Positions 15,959-24,773 of a stretch of 64,000 bases of DNA are shown here, in pieces. The DNA is taken from the NCBI RefSeq assembly GCF_904848665.1, contig NZ_CAJHCQ010000009.1, positions 236,441 through 300,440 on the forward strand, in the 5' to 3' direction. Position 1 is the first letter of the stretch. Each line of letters begins with the position of its first letter. Source of the DNA: Paraburkholderia hiiakae. Lineage in GTDB: Bacteria; Pseudomonadota; Gammaproteobacteria; Burkholderiales; Burkholderiaceae. The notes under the pieces were generated by a model that was given only the letters and a program-made list of their open reading frames with translations, was not told the origin of the DNA and did no database searches. A program made the position numbers and the translations under genes.

Positions 15959-17650
15959 ATGAACGCACGCGAACCCGCCCTGGTCCCCGCCGCTATTGCC
16001 ACATCGCGCAGCGCACGGCTGCGCCAGATGCTGACCAGCAACGAACTCGAATTCCTGATGGAAGCGCACAACGGCCTTTCCGCACGCATTGCGCGCGAGG
16101 CGGGCTTCAAGGCGATCTGGGGCTCGGGGCTCTCGATCTCCGCGCAGTTCGGCGTGCGCGACAACAACGAGGCGAGCTGGACCCAGGTGGTCGACAACCT
16201 CGAGTTCATGGCCGACGCGAGCGACCTGCCCATCCTGCTCGACGGCGACACCGGCTACGGCAACTTCAACAACGTGCGCCGTCTCGTGCGCAAGCTGGAG
16301 CAGCGCGGCATTGCGGGCGTGTGTATCGAAGACAAGCAGTTCCCGAAGACCAACAGCTTCATCAAGGGCGAGGCGCAACCGCTCGCCGACATGGACGAGT
16401 TCTGCGGCAAGATCAAGGCCGGCAAGGACTCGCAAACCGACGAGCACTTCTCGATCGTCGCGCGCGTCGAGGCGCTGATCGCGGGCTGGGGCATGGACGA
16501 AGCGCTCAAGCGCGCCGAGGCGTATCGCCTGGCCGGCGCGGATGCGATCCTCATCCACAGCAAGCTCTCCAAGCCTGACGAGATCCTCACGTTCGCGCGC
16601 GAGTGGGCGGGCCGCGGCCCGCTCGTGATCGTGCCGACCAAGTACTACAGCACGCCGACCGAGGTGTTCCGCAAGGCGGGCATCAGCACGGTGATCTGGG
16701 CGAACCATCAGATCCGCGCGGCCGTTTCGGCCATGCAGGCCGTGACCCGGACGATTTACGAAACGCAGACGCTCGTCGATGTCGAAGACCGTATTGCTAC
16801 GGTCAACGAAATTTTCCGCCTGCAGGACGCCGACGAATACTCCGAAGCCGAGGACCGCTACCTTTCCGCTTCGTCGCGCGGCGCGGGCTCCGCGATCGTG
16901 CTGGCCGCGAGCCGCGGCTCGGGCCTCGACGCCTACACGGAAGACAAGCCCAAGGTCATGCTGCCCGTGGCGGGCAAGCCGCTCCTGCGCTGGCTCGTCG
17001 ACGCGTTCAAGAAGCAGTCGGTCAACGACATCACCGTGGTGGGCGGCTACAAGGCCGAAGCTATCGACACGGCGGGCATCAAGCTCGTGCGCAACGAGCG
17101 ATTCGCGCAGACGAACGAACTCGCGTCGCTCGCGTGCGCGGTTGGCGCGCTCGACAACGACACGGTGATCTCGTACGGCGACCTGGTGTTCCGCAGCTAC
17201 ATCCTGCGCGATCTCGTGGAAAGCGAAGCGGACTTCAGCGTGGTGGTGGATTCGTCGCCTGACTCGGAGAACAGCAGCACGCGCGACTTCGCATGGTGCT
17301 CGGCCGCCGACGAGCGCGATCTGTTCGGCAGCAAGGTGTTCCTCGAGCGCGTGGCGAGCGAGGCCGCCGCGAATGGCGCGGCTGCGCACGGCCGCTGGAT
17401 CGGTCTCGTGAACGTGCGCGGCGCAGGCCGCGCAAAGCTCGCGAAGAAGCTCGCGCAACTGCAAACGCGCGCCGACTTCGATACGCTCGCCATGCCGGCG
17501 CTGCTGAACGCGCTGATCGCGGACGGCGAGAAAATCGAAGTGCAATACGTGCATGGCCACTGGCGCGGTGTGAACGACCTCGAAGACTTCCGTCGCGCTG
17601 GCGATTTCGCGCACGCGCAAACGCCGCTCGGCGCGGAGGGCCAGGCATGA
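15959..17650 (+). CDS. pepM: Phosphoenolpyruvate mutase fused to a nucleotidyltransferase domain
   Basis: Rearranges PEP to phosphonopyruvate, the entry step of nearly all C-P bond biosynthesis. Residues about 15-300 form the ICL/PEP-mutase barrel with every expected residue: W54, D68, D95 and D97 (LLDGDTGYGN), the diagnostic EDKQFPKTNS at 124-133, and the VARVEALIAG arginine. EDKxFPKxNS separates true mutases from lyases and hydrolases. Residues about 305-563 form a sugar-nucleotide-type NTP transferase (AIVLAASRGSG, then DKPKVMLPVAGKPLL and a GDLVF metal site). The usual LAAG of that loop reads LAAS. Such fusions are thought to activate the phosphonate as a CMP conjugate. Start chosen at the ATG eight bases after CTGGAG. 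First gene of the operon; overlaps the next by ATGA. Confidence 0.95.
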   Translation: MNAREPALVPAAIATSRSARLRQMLTSNELEFLMEAHNGLSARIAREAGFKAIWGSGLSISAQFGVRDNNEASWTQVVDNLEFMADASDLPILLDGDTGYGNFNNVRRLVRKLEQRGIAGVCIEDKQFPKTNSFIKGEAQPLADMDEFCGKIKAGKDSQTDEHFSIVARVEALIAGWGMDEALKRAEAYRLAGADAILIHSKLSKPDEILTFAREWAGRGPLVIVPTKYYSTPTEVFRKAGISTVIWANHQIRAAVSAMQAVTRTIYETQTLVDVEDRIATVNEIFRLQDADEYSEAEDRYLSASSRGAGSAIVLAASRGSGLDAYTEDKPKVMLPVAGKPLLRWLVDAFKKQSVNDITVVGGYKAEAIDTAGIKLVRNERFAQTNELASLACAVGALDNDTVISYGDLVFRSYILRDLVESEADFSVVVDSSPDSENSSTRDFAWCSAADERDLFGSKVFLERVASEAAANGAAAHGRWIGLVNVRGAGRAKLAKKLAQLQTRADFDTLAMPALLNALIADGEKIEVQYVHGHWRGVNDLEDFRRAGDFAHAQTPLGAEGQA

Positions 17651-18831
17651 TCGAAGCTGCACAGTTCGTCGGAGCGGCGCGTTCGCGCGGCTTCGAGTGG
17701 TATGCGGGCGTGCCGTGTTCGTACCTCACGCCGTTCATCAACTATGTGCTGCAAGACGACTCGCTGCACTACGTGAGCGCGGCCAACGAAGGTGACGCGG
17801 TCGCGGTCATCGCGGGCGTGGCGCTCGCGGGCAAGCGTGGCATCACGATGATGCAGAACTCGGGCCTCGGTAACGCCGTGAGTCCGCTCACTTCGCTCAC
17901 GTGGACGTTCCGTCTGCCGCAACTGCTGATCGTGACGTGGCGCGGCCAGCCGGGTGTAAGCGACGAGCCGCAGCACGCGCTGATGGGCCCCGTCACGCCG
18001 CAAATGCTGGAAACGATGGAAATTCCGTGGGAGACGTTCCCAACGGAAGCCGACCAGATCGCTGCGGCGCTCGATCGCGCCATCAAGCATATGGACGAAA
18101 CGGGCCGTCCGTACGCGCTCGTGATGCAAAAAGGGAGTGTCGCGCCATACGAACTCAAGGGCGGCGGCGCGATGCCGGCAAAGCACGCGCTTCCCGTCGC
18201 GCAGCTCAAATGGACCGGACGGACTCCTGATGAACTGCCCACGCGCGCGCAGGCGCTCGAGCGCGTGATCGCCGCCACGCCTGCCGAGTCGACGGTGGTC
18301 GTCGCCTCGACGGGTTTTTGCGGGCGCGAACTCTACGCGCTCGACGACCGCTCGAACCAGCTCTACATGGTGGGCTCGATGGGCTGCGTCACGCCGTTTG
18401 CGCTCGGTCTCGCGCTTGCGCGCCCCGACCTGAACGTGGTCGCGCTCGACGGCGACGGCGCGGCGCTCATGCGCATGGGCGTGTTCGCCACGCTCGGCGC
18501 CTATGGCCCCGCGAACCTCACGCACGTGCTGCTCGACAACGGCGCGCACGATTCGACGGGTGGCCAGGCCACCGTGTCGGGGCAGGTGTCGTTCGCGAAC
18601 GTGGCTGCTGCGTGCGGTTACGCGGACGCCGTGGAAGGCGACGATCTCGCCACGCTCGACAGCGTGCTCGCCGCCGCGCGCGAACGCGCGCAGGGCGCTT
18701 CGGGTGTCGAAGGCACACGTTTCGTATGCCTTATGATTCGCCGCGGCACGCCGGACGGCCTGCCGCGCCCCACGATCACGCCGCCCGATGTGAAGACGCG
18801 CCTCATGCGCCACATCGGTGCGCTCGCTTAA
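17647..18831 (+). CDS. ppd: Phosphonopyruvate decarboxylase
   Basis: Thiamine-diphosphate enzyme that decarboxylates phosphonopyruvate to phosphonoacetaldehyde, the irreversible step that pulls the unfavourable mutase reaction forward. 394 residues, the family's usual size. The N-terminal pyrimidine-binding domain has GVPCSYLTPFINY and the catalytic glutamate in AANEGDAVAVIAG. QNSGLGNAVSPLTSL and WRGQPGVSDEPQH are family hallmarks. The C-terminal diphosphate domain carries GDGAALMRMG near 268 and the closing Asn of the GDG-N motif near 296 (LLDNGAHDSTGGQ). The start codon overlaps the pepM stop (ATGA), indicating translational coupling. Acts in the cytoplasm. Confidence 0.95.
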   Translation: MIEAAQFVGAARSRGFEWYAGVPCSYLTPFINYVLQDDSLHYVSAANEGDAVAVIAGVALAGKRGITMMQNSGLGNAVSPLTSLTWTFRLPQLLIVTWRGQPGVSDEPQHALMGPVTPQMLETMEIPWETFPTEADQIAAALDRAIKHMDETGRPYALVMQKGSVAPYELKGGGAMPAKHALPVAQLKWTGRTPDELPTRAQALERVIAATPAESTVVVASTGFCGRELYALDDRSNQLYMVGSMGCVTPFALGLALARPDLNVVALDGDGAALMRMGVFATLGAYGPANLTHVLLDNGAHDSTGGQATVSGQVSFANVAAACGYADAVEGDDLATLDSVLAAARERAQGASGVEGTRFVCLMIRRGTPDGLPRPTITPPDVKTRLMRHIGALA

Positions 18832-18844
18832 TAAGGAACTCCCG

Positions 18845-19912
18845 ATGCTGCTGCTCAATCCCGGCCCGGTCACGCTGACTGAACGCGTGCGCCAGAGCCT
18901 CCTCCAGGAAGACCTGTGCCATCGCGAAAGCGAGTTCTTCGACGTGCAGGAAGAGGCGCGCACGCGTCTCGTGGGCGTCTACGATCTCGACCCCACGCAG
19001 TGGCAGGCCGTGCTCATGACGGGCTCCGGCACGGCTGCGGTCGAAAGCATGATCTCGACGCTCGTCCCTGCGACCGGCAAGCTGCTGATCGTCGAGAACG
19101 GCGTGTATGGCGAGCGCATCACCGCGATCGCGAAGCAGTATGGCATCGCGCATGAGGTCGTAAAGCACGACTGGATGCAGGCACCGGACCTCGCGCGCAT
19201 TACGGCTGCGCTCGATGCCGACAAGTCGATCACGCACGTTGCGATCATCCATCACGAAACGACCACGGGCCGCCTGAACGATTTGCGCGCGCTCGGCGAA
19301 GCGTGCCGCGCACGCGGCGTGCAAATGCTCGTGGACGGCGTGAGCAGCTTCGGTTCCGAAGCGATCGATTTCGGCGACGCGAGCATCGCGGCGGTGGCCG
19401 CGACGGCGAACAAGTGCCTGCACGGCGTGCCGGGCGCGGCCTTCGTGGTGGTGCGCCGCGCCGCGCTCGAAGCGGCGCATAGCCGCACGTACTATCTCGA
19501 CCTCAAGCGGCTTGCCACGCTGCAGGATCAGCGCAACACGCCGTTTACGCCTTCCGTGCACGCGTATTACGCGCTCGTCGAGGCGCTGCGCGAACTCGCC
19601 GATGAAGGCGGCTGGCAGGCGCGTCACGCGCGCTATGCGGCGCTTTCGGAGCAGGTGCGCGCAGGGCTCGCCGCGCGCGGCATGGAGAGCGTGCTGCCGA
19701 AGGACGAATCGTCGGTGGTGCTGCGCGCGTTCCGCCTGCCCGCGGGCGTCGATTATCCGTTGCTGCATGACGCGCTCAAGGCGAGCGGCTTCGTGATCTA
19801 TGCGGGTCAGGGCGGCTTGTCGGTGGAACTGTTCCGTATTTCGACGATGGGCGACATTCACGCCGCCGATGTCGAGCGCTTGCTGGCGGCATTCGATGAA
19901 GTGACGCGTTGA
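18845..19912 (+). CDS. phnW: 2-aminoethylphosphonate:pyruvate aminotransferase
   Basis: Class V PLP enzyme interconverting phosphonoacetaldehyde plus alanine with 2-aminoethylphosphonate plus pyruvate. In this operon it should run toward AEP; in catabolic loci the same enzyme runs backwards. 355 residues. Key features: MLLLNPGPVTLTERVRQSL at the start, GSGTAAVES near 62-70, IHHETTTGRLND, VDGVSSFGSE and the PLP lysine K190 in ATANKCLHGVPG. The start has AAGGA at the right distance and follows the ppd stop by 13 bases. Also called AepZ when biosynthetic. No AEP hydroxylase or methyltransferase follows, so AEP itself seems to be the product. Confidence 0.95.
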   Translation: MLLLNPGPVTLTERVRQSLLQEDLCHRESEFFDVQEEARTRLVGVYDLDPTQWQAVLMTGSGTAAVESMISTLVPATGKLLIVENGVYGERITAIAKQYGIAHEVVKHDWMQAPDLARITAALDADKSITHVAIIHHETTTGRLNDLRALGEACRARGVQMLVDGVSSFGSEAIDFGDASIAAVAATANKCLHGVPGAAFVVVRRAALEAAHSRTYYLDLKRLATLQDQRNTPFTPSVHAYYALVEALRELADEGGWQARHARYAALSEQVRAGLAARGMESVLPKDESSVVLRAFRLPAGVDYPLLHDALKASGFVIYAGQGGLSVELFRISTMGDIHAADVERLLAAFDEVTR

Positions 19913-19953
19913 ACGTAAGCATGACGGGTCTGCGGTTTCGAGCCCGTCCACGA

Positions 19954-19996
19954 AAAAGGCCTTGCAGCGAGTGATCGTTGCAAGGCCTTTTGTTTT
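19954..19996 (+). terminator. Intrinsic terminator of the AEP biosynthesis operon
   Basis: AAAAGGCCTTGCA (19954-19966) pairs with TGCAAGGCCTTTT (19979-19991), 13 bp, followed by GTTTTGG. It lies 41 bases past the phnW stop and closes the three-gene unit. Confidence 0.85.
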
Positions 19997-20018
19997 GGCA
20001 CGCGCGTTCGTCAGCGGG

Positions 20019-21248
20019 TCAGTTCGTGGCGCGCTCGCGCGTGCCGATTGTGCTGGCCGTCCTGGTTTGTTTCGCGGGCTTGCGCCGCGCACGCGCTTTC
20101 TTCAGCCAGATGAGCACGCCGGTCACGCTGAGTATCGCCACGACGAGCCCGGTAAAGCTGATAGCGATGCGTCCCGGTAGCCCGGCGATGCGTCCCGAAT
20201 GCAACGGAAACTGCGCCTGAATGAAGATGTCGCCCGCGCTGCCCTTGCCGGGAATCTGCCTGCCGAGCACTTCGCCCGTGCGCGCGTTCATCATGAGCCA
20301 CGCATTGCCGAGGCCCGCGTCGCCGTGATCCTTGCCTGCCGCGTAATAGCCCACGCCATACACGCCCGATGTGGGCAGCCCGAAGAGTCCGCCCGGCGGC
20401 GCCGCGATGCCTTCGCGGCGGCCCACGTCGGCGGCTTCGGCCACGATACGTTCACGCGCGGCCGTGGCTTGCGCGGGCGTGAGCGCGGAGCCCGGCGCGA
20501 CGACGCGGAAGGGGTCCGGCGCGAGCGTCGAGAAAACCGAGACCACAGGGCGCACGACCTGCGCGCCGAGGTTCATCGAAATGGAGGTGACGGCCACCAC
20601 GATCAGGAGTCCCCAGAGCCACACGCCGCCCGAGCGGTGCAGGTCGAACGTGAGCGCGTAGCCGCCGCGCTTCACGCGAAACGCGAGCGACTTGCGCCAG
20701 CTTTTCAGGTTCGGGAACGCGAGCACGATCGCGATAAAGCCATCGAGAAGCCATACCATCCCCACCACGCCCATGGTCCATACGCCGAAGTCGATGCCCA
20801 TCTTCGTCGGCATGAATAGCGTGTAGTGGAGCTGGTAGAGGAAGGGAATCAGGTTCTGGCGCGCAAGCGATGCCTTGCCCCACATGCGGCGGCCTTGCTC
20901 GTCGCCCGTTACGGGGTCGAGCGCGACCTGGTTGAAGTCGAGCGCGTAGGGCGCCTGGCTTGCGGGATCGAGTCGCGGCGCCACCATCGCGATCCAGGTA
21001 TGGCCGGGCTCGACGGAAAGCGGCATGTAGGTCACGACCGCGTGCGGTTCCTCGGCCTCGAGGCGCTTCGCGAGTTCGAGCGCGGGCAGCGGCGCGCCCG
21101 GCGTCGCGCTACGGAAGAACGATGGGTTGAGTAGCGCGTCGAGTTCGTGGTCCCACGCGATCACCGCGCCGGTGAGTCCAGCGAGGAACAGGAAGGCCGC
21201 GGTGCCAAGACCGAACCAGCGGTGCAGGCGGACCAGCAGCGGTCTCAT
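20019..21248 (-). CDS. PepSY-associated membrane protein, probable iron-regulated reductase
   Basis: 409 residues in the PepSY_TM family, inner-membrane proteins often found with TonB receptors and linked to reduction of ferric siderophores. Helices lie at about 12-35, 140-165, 188-210 and 355-380. The first contains the LHRWFGLGTAAFLFLAGLTG signature; His-containing motifs (LYQLHYTLFM, FDLHRSGGVW, FPLHSGRIAG) could ligate haem or metal. Start at 21248 has GAGG upstream and begins directly at the first helix; an earlier ATG adds a non-homologous tail. A Fur-box-like palindrome sits 78 bases upstream. No TonB receptor is in view, so partner and substrate are unknown. Confidence 0.88.
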   Translation of the reverse strand: MRPLLVRLHRWFGLGTAAFLFLAGLTGAVIAWDHELDALLNPSFFRSATPGAPLPALELAKRLEAEEPHAVVTYMPLSVEPGHTWIAMVAPRLDPASQAPYALDFNQVALDPVTGDEQGRRMWGKASLARQNLIPFLYQLHYTLFMPTKMGIDFGVWTMGVVGMVWLLDGFIAIVLAFPNLKSWRKSLAFRVKRGGYALTFDLHRSGGVWLWGLLIVVAVTSISMNLGAQVVRPVVSVFSTLAPDPFRVVAPGSALTPAQATAARERIVAEAADVGRREGIAAPPGGLFGLPTSGVYGVGYYAAGKDHGDAGLGNAWLMMNARTGEVLGRQIPGKGSAGDIFIQAQFPLHSGRIAGLPGRIAISFTGLVVAILSVTGVLIWLKKARARRKPAKQTRTASTIGTRERATN

Positions 21249-21325
21249 GCGAGACCTCGGCTCGCCGGCCGGCGTGCGGGGGCGAACGCGATGACGATTG
21301 GGCTCACGGCAATCTTGAAAAATAC

Positions 21326-21348
21326 TGCAAATAGGAATCGTTTGCATT
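21326..21348. promoter_or_regulatory. Fur-box-like operator upstream of the PepSY gene
   Basis: TGCAAA, nine bases, TTTGCA, then TT, with GGAATCG in the centre. It closely resembles Fur sites of the form GCAAATGAGAATNATTTGC known in pseudomonads and Burkholderia. It lies 78 bases before the minus-strand PepSY gene. Iron repression is inferred. Confidence 0.6.
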
Positions 21349-21512
21349 CTACGGATCGACCGTCGAAGGCGCAAGCTTTGCGAAAGGCAGGGATTTGGGG
21401 GGCGGAAGGAGCGCGGGCGAGCAGAAGGGAGCCGCGGCGCTTGCGAACTGTCGTCGCGGGCGCCCCTACGGCCGTGAGATGCGTTACCCGGCCGTGGCGA
21501 CCGGGCGTGCCA

Positions 21513-21662
21513 TCAGACGGGGTCCTTGTCCGGCGGCCCCTCGGGCTGCTGCGGTTCGTCGTTGTGATGGCCCGGTGCCGGCGGGCTCAGCGGGTCGCGT
21601 TCGGGGTCCCGCGTCGGATCGGCGAGCGGATCGGGGAGCGGATTCGTGTGCGAGCAGATCAT
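21513..21662 (-). CDS. Small Pro/Asp-rich protein (49 aa)
   Basis: A 49-residue frame beginning MICSHTNPLPDPLADP and ending PPDKDPV, a disordered, Pro/Asp/Arg-rich sequence. An AAGAGGA ribosome site lies about eight bases before the ATG, which is the main support. Its composition (repeated DP pairs) resembles other small Burkholderiaceae proteins of unknown function. It lies between the PepSY and MocA-like genes. Confidence 0.6.
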   Translation of the reverse strand: MICSHTNPLPDPLADPTRDPERDPLSPPAPGHHNDEPQQPEGPPDKDPV

Positions 21663-21794
21663 CGCGAGGTCCTCTTGCGCTAAAGCGTATGGCCGTGCGT
21701 GTGGCTGAATGGTGCGCGTCAGCTTATAGCCTAGGCGATCGATTGCATGCCTGGCACTCGCAATTGAATAATCGCTGCGCGTGGAGCGCGGGAG

Positions 21795-22382
21795 TCAAAG
21801 CCCGTTGAGGTCGGCTGGCGTGTCGACGTCGCGCAGAATGCCGGGATCGTCGACTTCTACGCGCGTGAGCGGGTGCGAATTCAGCAGGGCGCGTGCGCCC
21901 GCGTCTCCATCGAGCGCGATGAGCTCTGCGCGATGCGGGTAGCCGAAGCCCACTGGATGTCCGCGCTGCCCTCGATAAAACGGTGCGACGAGCGATGCCC
22001 CGCCGTCCAGCGCACGCGCCACGGCTTCGATCGATTCGACGGCAATGCAGGGCATATCGGCCAGCGCGACGATCCAGCTTTCCGCTTCATGATCGGTTTC
22101 GACGCCCGCAGCGAGGCTCGCGCCCATGCCGCGCGCGGCGTCGGGCGCGAACACCACGTCGCAGCCCGCGTCGTTGAGCACGTGCGCGAGCGTTTCCGCC
22201 CCAGGACGCACCACGGCGATTACTTTGGGTACGACACGCAGCAACCGTTGCGCAGACTCGCGCGCGACGCACGTGCCTTCCGGGAGGGGAGCGAGGAGTT
22301 TGTTGCGCAGACCGTTGGGATCGAAGCGCGAGCCGGTGCCGGCGGCGAGCAACACGCCGGTGGCGAACGAAGCATAGGCCAT
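21795..22382 (-). CDS. mocA: MocA-like molybdenum cofactor cytidylyltransferase / MobA-like NTP transferase
   Basis: 195 residues. The nucleotide-binding loop GVLLAAGTGSRFDPNG at about 8-23 is followed by the KLLAPLP motif, a GMGASLAAGV motif near 95-104, the metal site LADMPCI near 115-121 and YRGQRGHPVGF near 140-150. These are typical of MocA, which converts Mo-molybdopterin and CTP to the MCD cofactor of xanthine-oxidase-family enzymes. It lies directly downstream of the PaoC-like gene on the same strand, which supports that role. The ATG at 22382 is chosen from homology of the N-terminus; its ribosome site is weak. Confidence 0.85.
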   Translation of the reverse strand: MAYASFATGVLLAAGTGSRFDPNGLRNKLLAPLPEGTCVARESAQRLLRVVPKVIAVVRPGAETLAHVLNDAGCDVVFAPDAARGMGASLAAGVETDHEAESWIVALADMPCIAVESIEAVARALDGGASLVAPFYRGQRGHPVGFGYPHRAELIALDGDAGARALLNSHPLTRVEVDDPGILRDVDTPADLNGL

Positions 22383-22541
22383 GGGTGTGAACGCCCGCGA
22401 AGAGGGTGAGCAGTGATTGTGCGGCGCAAGCGCGCGTGAGGCAAGCCCCGCGCGCGCTATTTGCAGGCTTGGCGCTGCATTGATCGAGCGCTCATGCACT
22501 ATGCGGGTGCAGGACCTCCGTTGCAGGCCGCACAGTGCCGA

Positions 22542-24773
22542 TCACGCAAGCGAATTCATCTGCGGAACCACCTTGTCGAGCGTGATCGGCAAATCGCGCA
22601 CCCGCACACCGGTGGCGTGATACACGGCGTTCGCAATGGCCGCCGGCACACCGGTAATGCCGATCTCGCCGATGCCGCGCACACCGAGCGGATTGAAGCG
22701 CAGATCCGGCTCGCCCACGAACAGCACGTCCAGCTCGCCGATGTCCGCGTTCACTGGCACGTGATATTCCGCGAGATTGTTGTTCGCAATGCGGCCCATG
22801 CGCGTGTCGAAAAGTCCCTCTTCGTGCAGGGCCGTGCCCACGCCCCACACCATGCCGCCCATCAACTGGCTGTGCGCCGTCTTTTCGTTGAGCACGCGTC
22901 CTACGTCGTACGCGCCGACGATGTGCGCCACGCGGATCGTTCCCGTGTCGGCATCGACGTGCACCTCGGCGAACACCGCGCCGAATGAGTGAAACGCATA
23001 CTGCTGCTTTTCCGCGCCAGGCCTGGTCGCGACTTGTGCCTCGACCGGCTGGCCGCCCGCCCGTGCGATGACGGCGGCGGCTGGATCGCGGCGCGAGTTG
23101 TCGCTGCGGCTCACCACCCAGCCGTCCTGCACGGTCACGTCGTCGTCGGCGAGTCCGTAGACGGGCGAGCCGCGATCGGCGCGCGCGAGCGCGACGAGCT
23201 TGTCGCGCACGGCTGTGCACGCGGCGTGCACGGCGGGCGACACGCTTGCCGCCGACTGTGAGCCGCCCGAAACCGGTGCTTGCGGCAAGGTCGAATCGCC
23301 CAGTGCAAAGTGGATGCGATTGGGTGGGAAGCCAAGCGCGTCGGCGGCCACCTGGGTCATCACGGTGTAGGTGCCGGTGCCGATGTCCTGAGTGCCCGAC
23401 GCGACCATCGCGGTGCCGTCGGGCAGGATGCGCGCCACGGCGGCGGCTTCGCTGCGATTCGCGGGGTACGTCGCGCTTGCCATGCCAAGGCCGATGAGGG
23501 TGTTGCCGTTGCGCATGGCGCGCGGCGTGGCGATGCGCCGCGACCAGTTGAAGCGTTGCGCGCCCGCTTCATAACATTGGCGCAGCGCTTTCGACGACCA
23601 CGGCTTGCCGTCCTGGGGCTCGCTTTCGGCGTAGTTCTTCAGGCGCAGCGCAACCGGGTCCATCTTCAGTTGCCACGCCAGTTCGTCCATTGCCGATTCG
23701 AGCGCGAACGAGCCGGTGGTTTCTCCGGGCGCGCGCATGAATGTCGGTGTGCCGACATTCAGGGGTACGACACGATGGCTCGTGCTGCAATTGGGAACCG
23801 CGTACATCATGCGCGTGACGAGGCCAGACATCTCGAGCCAGTCTTCGAACGAGGACGTGTGGGCGAGCGTGTCGTGGCGCAAGCCCGTGAGCGTGCCGTC
23901 CGCGCGCGCGGCGAGTGAGAGATGCTGCTCCGTGTGCGGGCGCGAGCCGACCGACCCGAACATCTGCGGGCGTGCGAGCGCGAGGCGCACGGGACGTCCC
24001 GTCTGCTTCGCGGCCATCGCGCACAGGCTCACGTGCGACCACGACGACCCCTTGCAGCCGAAGCCGCCGCCGAGGAACGGCGAGATCACGCGCACGTTGT
24101 CGGGCGGGATGCCGAACACAGCCGCCACTGCGTTGCGCGCGCCGCTCACGCCCTGGGTGGCGTCGTAGAGCGTGAGGTCGGGGCCGTCCCAGCGGGCCAT
24201 CGTCGCGTGCGGCTCCATCGGATTGTGGAACTGCGTGGGCGTCGTGTAGACCGCGTCGAGGCGTACCGTACCCTCGTTCATGCCGGCCTCGACGTTGCCG
24301 CGCGTCGATTCGACCGGGCGGCCCATCGGGCTTGGCGGCGCGTGCGCATCGCCCTTCGCACGGTTGAAGTCGAGCGTGGCCTGCGTCGGCGCGTAGGCGA
24401 TGTTGATGTGGCGCGCGGCATCCGTCGCGTGTTCGAGCGTGTCGGCCACGACGACCGCGACGGGCTCGTTGCTGTAGCGCACGACGTTGTCCTGCAGCAG
24501 CGTGAGGTGCCGTCCTGCGGGCGGCTTGAGCGGCGAGCGGCCGCCGTTGGGCAGGCGCATCGCGCTCTGGTACGTCATGACGAGCAGCACGCCAGGCATG
24601 GACTGCGCGCGGCTCGCGTCGATCGATGTGATCGTGCCGCTCGCAATCGTGCTGGTGACCAGCACGGCATGGGCAAGCCGCGTTTCGGGGAAATCGCTCG
24701 CGTAGAGGGCGCCGCCTGTGACCTTGAGCATGCCATCGATGCGGTCCATCGGTTGTCCGGTCAGCGTGCTCAT
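22542..24773 (-). CDS. paoC: Molybdenum hydroxylase large subunit (PaoC/YagR-like aldehyde oxidoreductase)
   Basis: Molybdopterin-binding catalytic subunit, 743 residues. The N-terminal hammerhead domain covers about 10-130 (RIDGMLKVTGGALYASDFPE). The cofactor domains include FLGGGFGCKGSSW near 225, FMRAPGETTGSF near 343-354, GTQDIGTGTYTVMTQ near 465 and the active-site glutamate in GVRGIGEIGITG near 700. Length and motif order match the large subunit of the E. coli periplasmic aldehyde oxidoreductase PaoABC. It overlaps the FAD-subunit stop by four bases (ATGA). The substrate is probably an aromatic or other aldehyde; this is inferred from the family. Confidence 0.92.
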   Translation of the reverse strand: MSTLTGQPMDRIDGMLKVTGGALYASDFPETRLAHAVLVTSTIASGTITSIDASRAQSMPGVLLVMTYQSAMRLPNGGRSPLKPPAGRHLTLLQDNVVRYSNEPVAVVVADTLEHATDAARHINIAYAPTQATLDFNRAKGDAHAPPSPMGRPVESTRGNVEAGMNEGTVRLDAVYTTPTQFHNPMEPHATMARWDGPDLTLYDATQGVSGARNAVAAVFGIPPDNVRVISPFLGGGFGCKGSSWSHVSLCAMAAKQTGRPVRLALARPQMFGSVGSRPHTEQHLSLAARADGTLTGLRHDTLAHTSSFEDWLEMSGLVTRMMYAVPNCSTSHRVVPLNVGTPTFMRAPGETTGSFALESAMDELAWQLKMDPVALRLKNYAESEPQDGKPWSSKALRQCYEAGAQRFNWSRRIATPRAMRNGNTLIGLGMASATYPANRSEAAAVARILPDGTAMVASGTQDIGTGTYTVMTQVAADALGFPPNRIHFALGDSTLPQAPVSGGSQSAASVSPAVHAACTAVRDKLVALARADRGSPVYGLADDDVTVQDGWVVSRSDNSRRDPAAAVIARAGGQPVEAQVATRPGAEKQQYAFHSFGAVFAEVHVDADTGTIRVAHIVGAYDVGRVLNEKTAHSQLMGGMVWGVGTALHEEGLFDTRMGRIANNNLAEYHVPVNADIGELDVLFVGEPDLRFNPLGVRGIGEIGITGVPAAIANAVYHATGVRVRDLPITLDKVVPQMNSLA

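Noticed and set aside
15674..17662. 662-codon open frame antisense to pepM
   Set aside because: It is the reverse frame of a gene with intact catalytic motifs; its product is Arg/Ala/Val-rich without any domain, as expected from GC-rich antisense.
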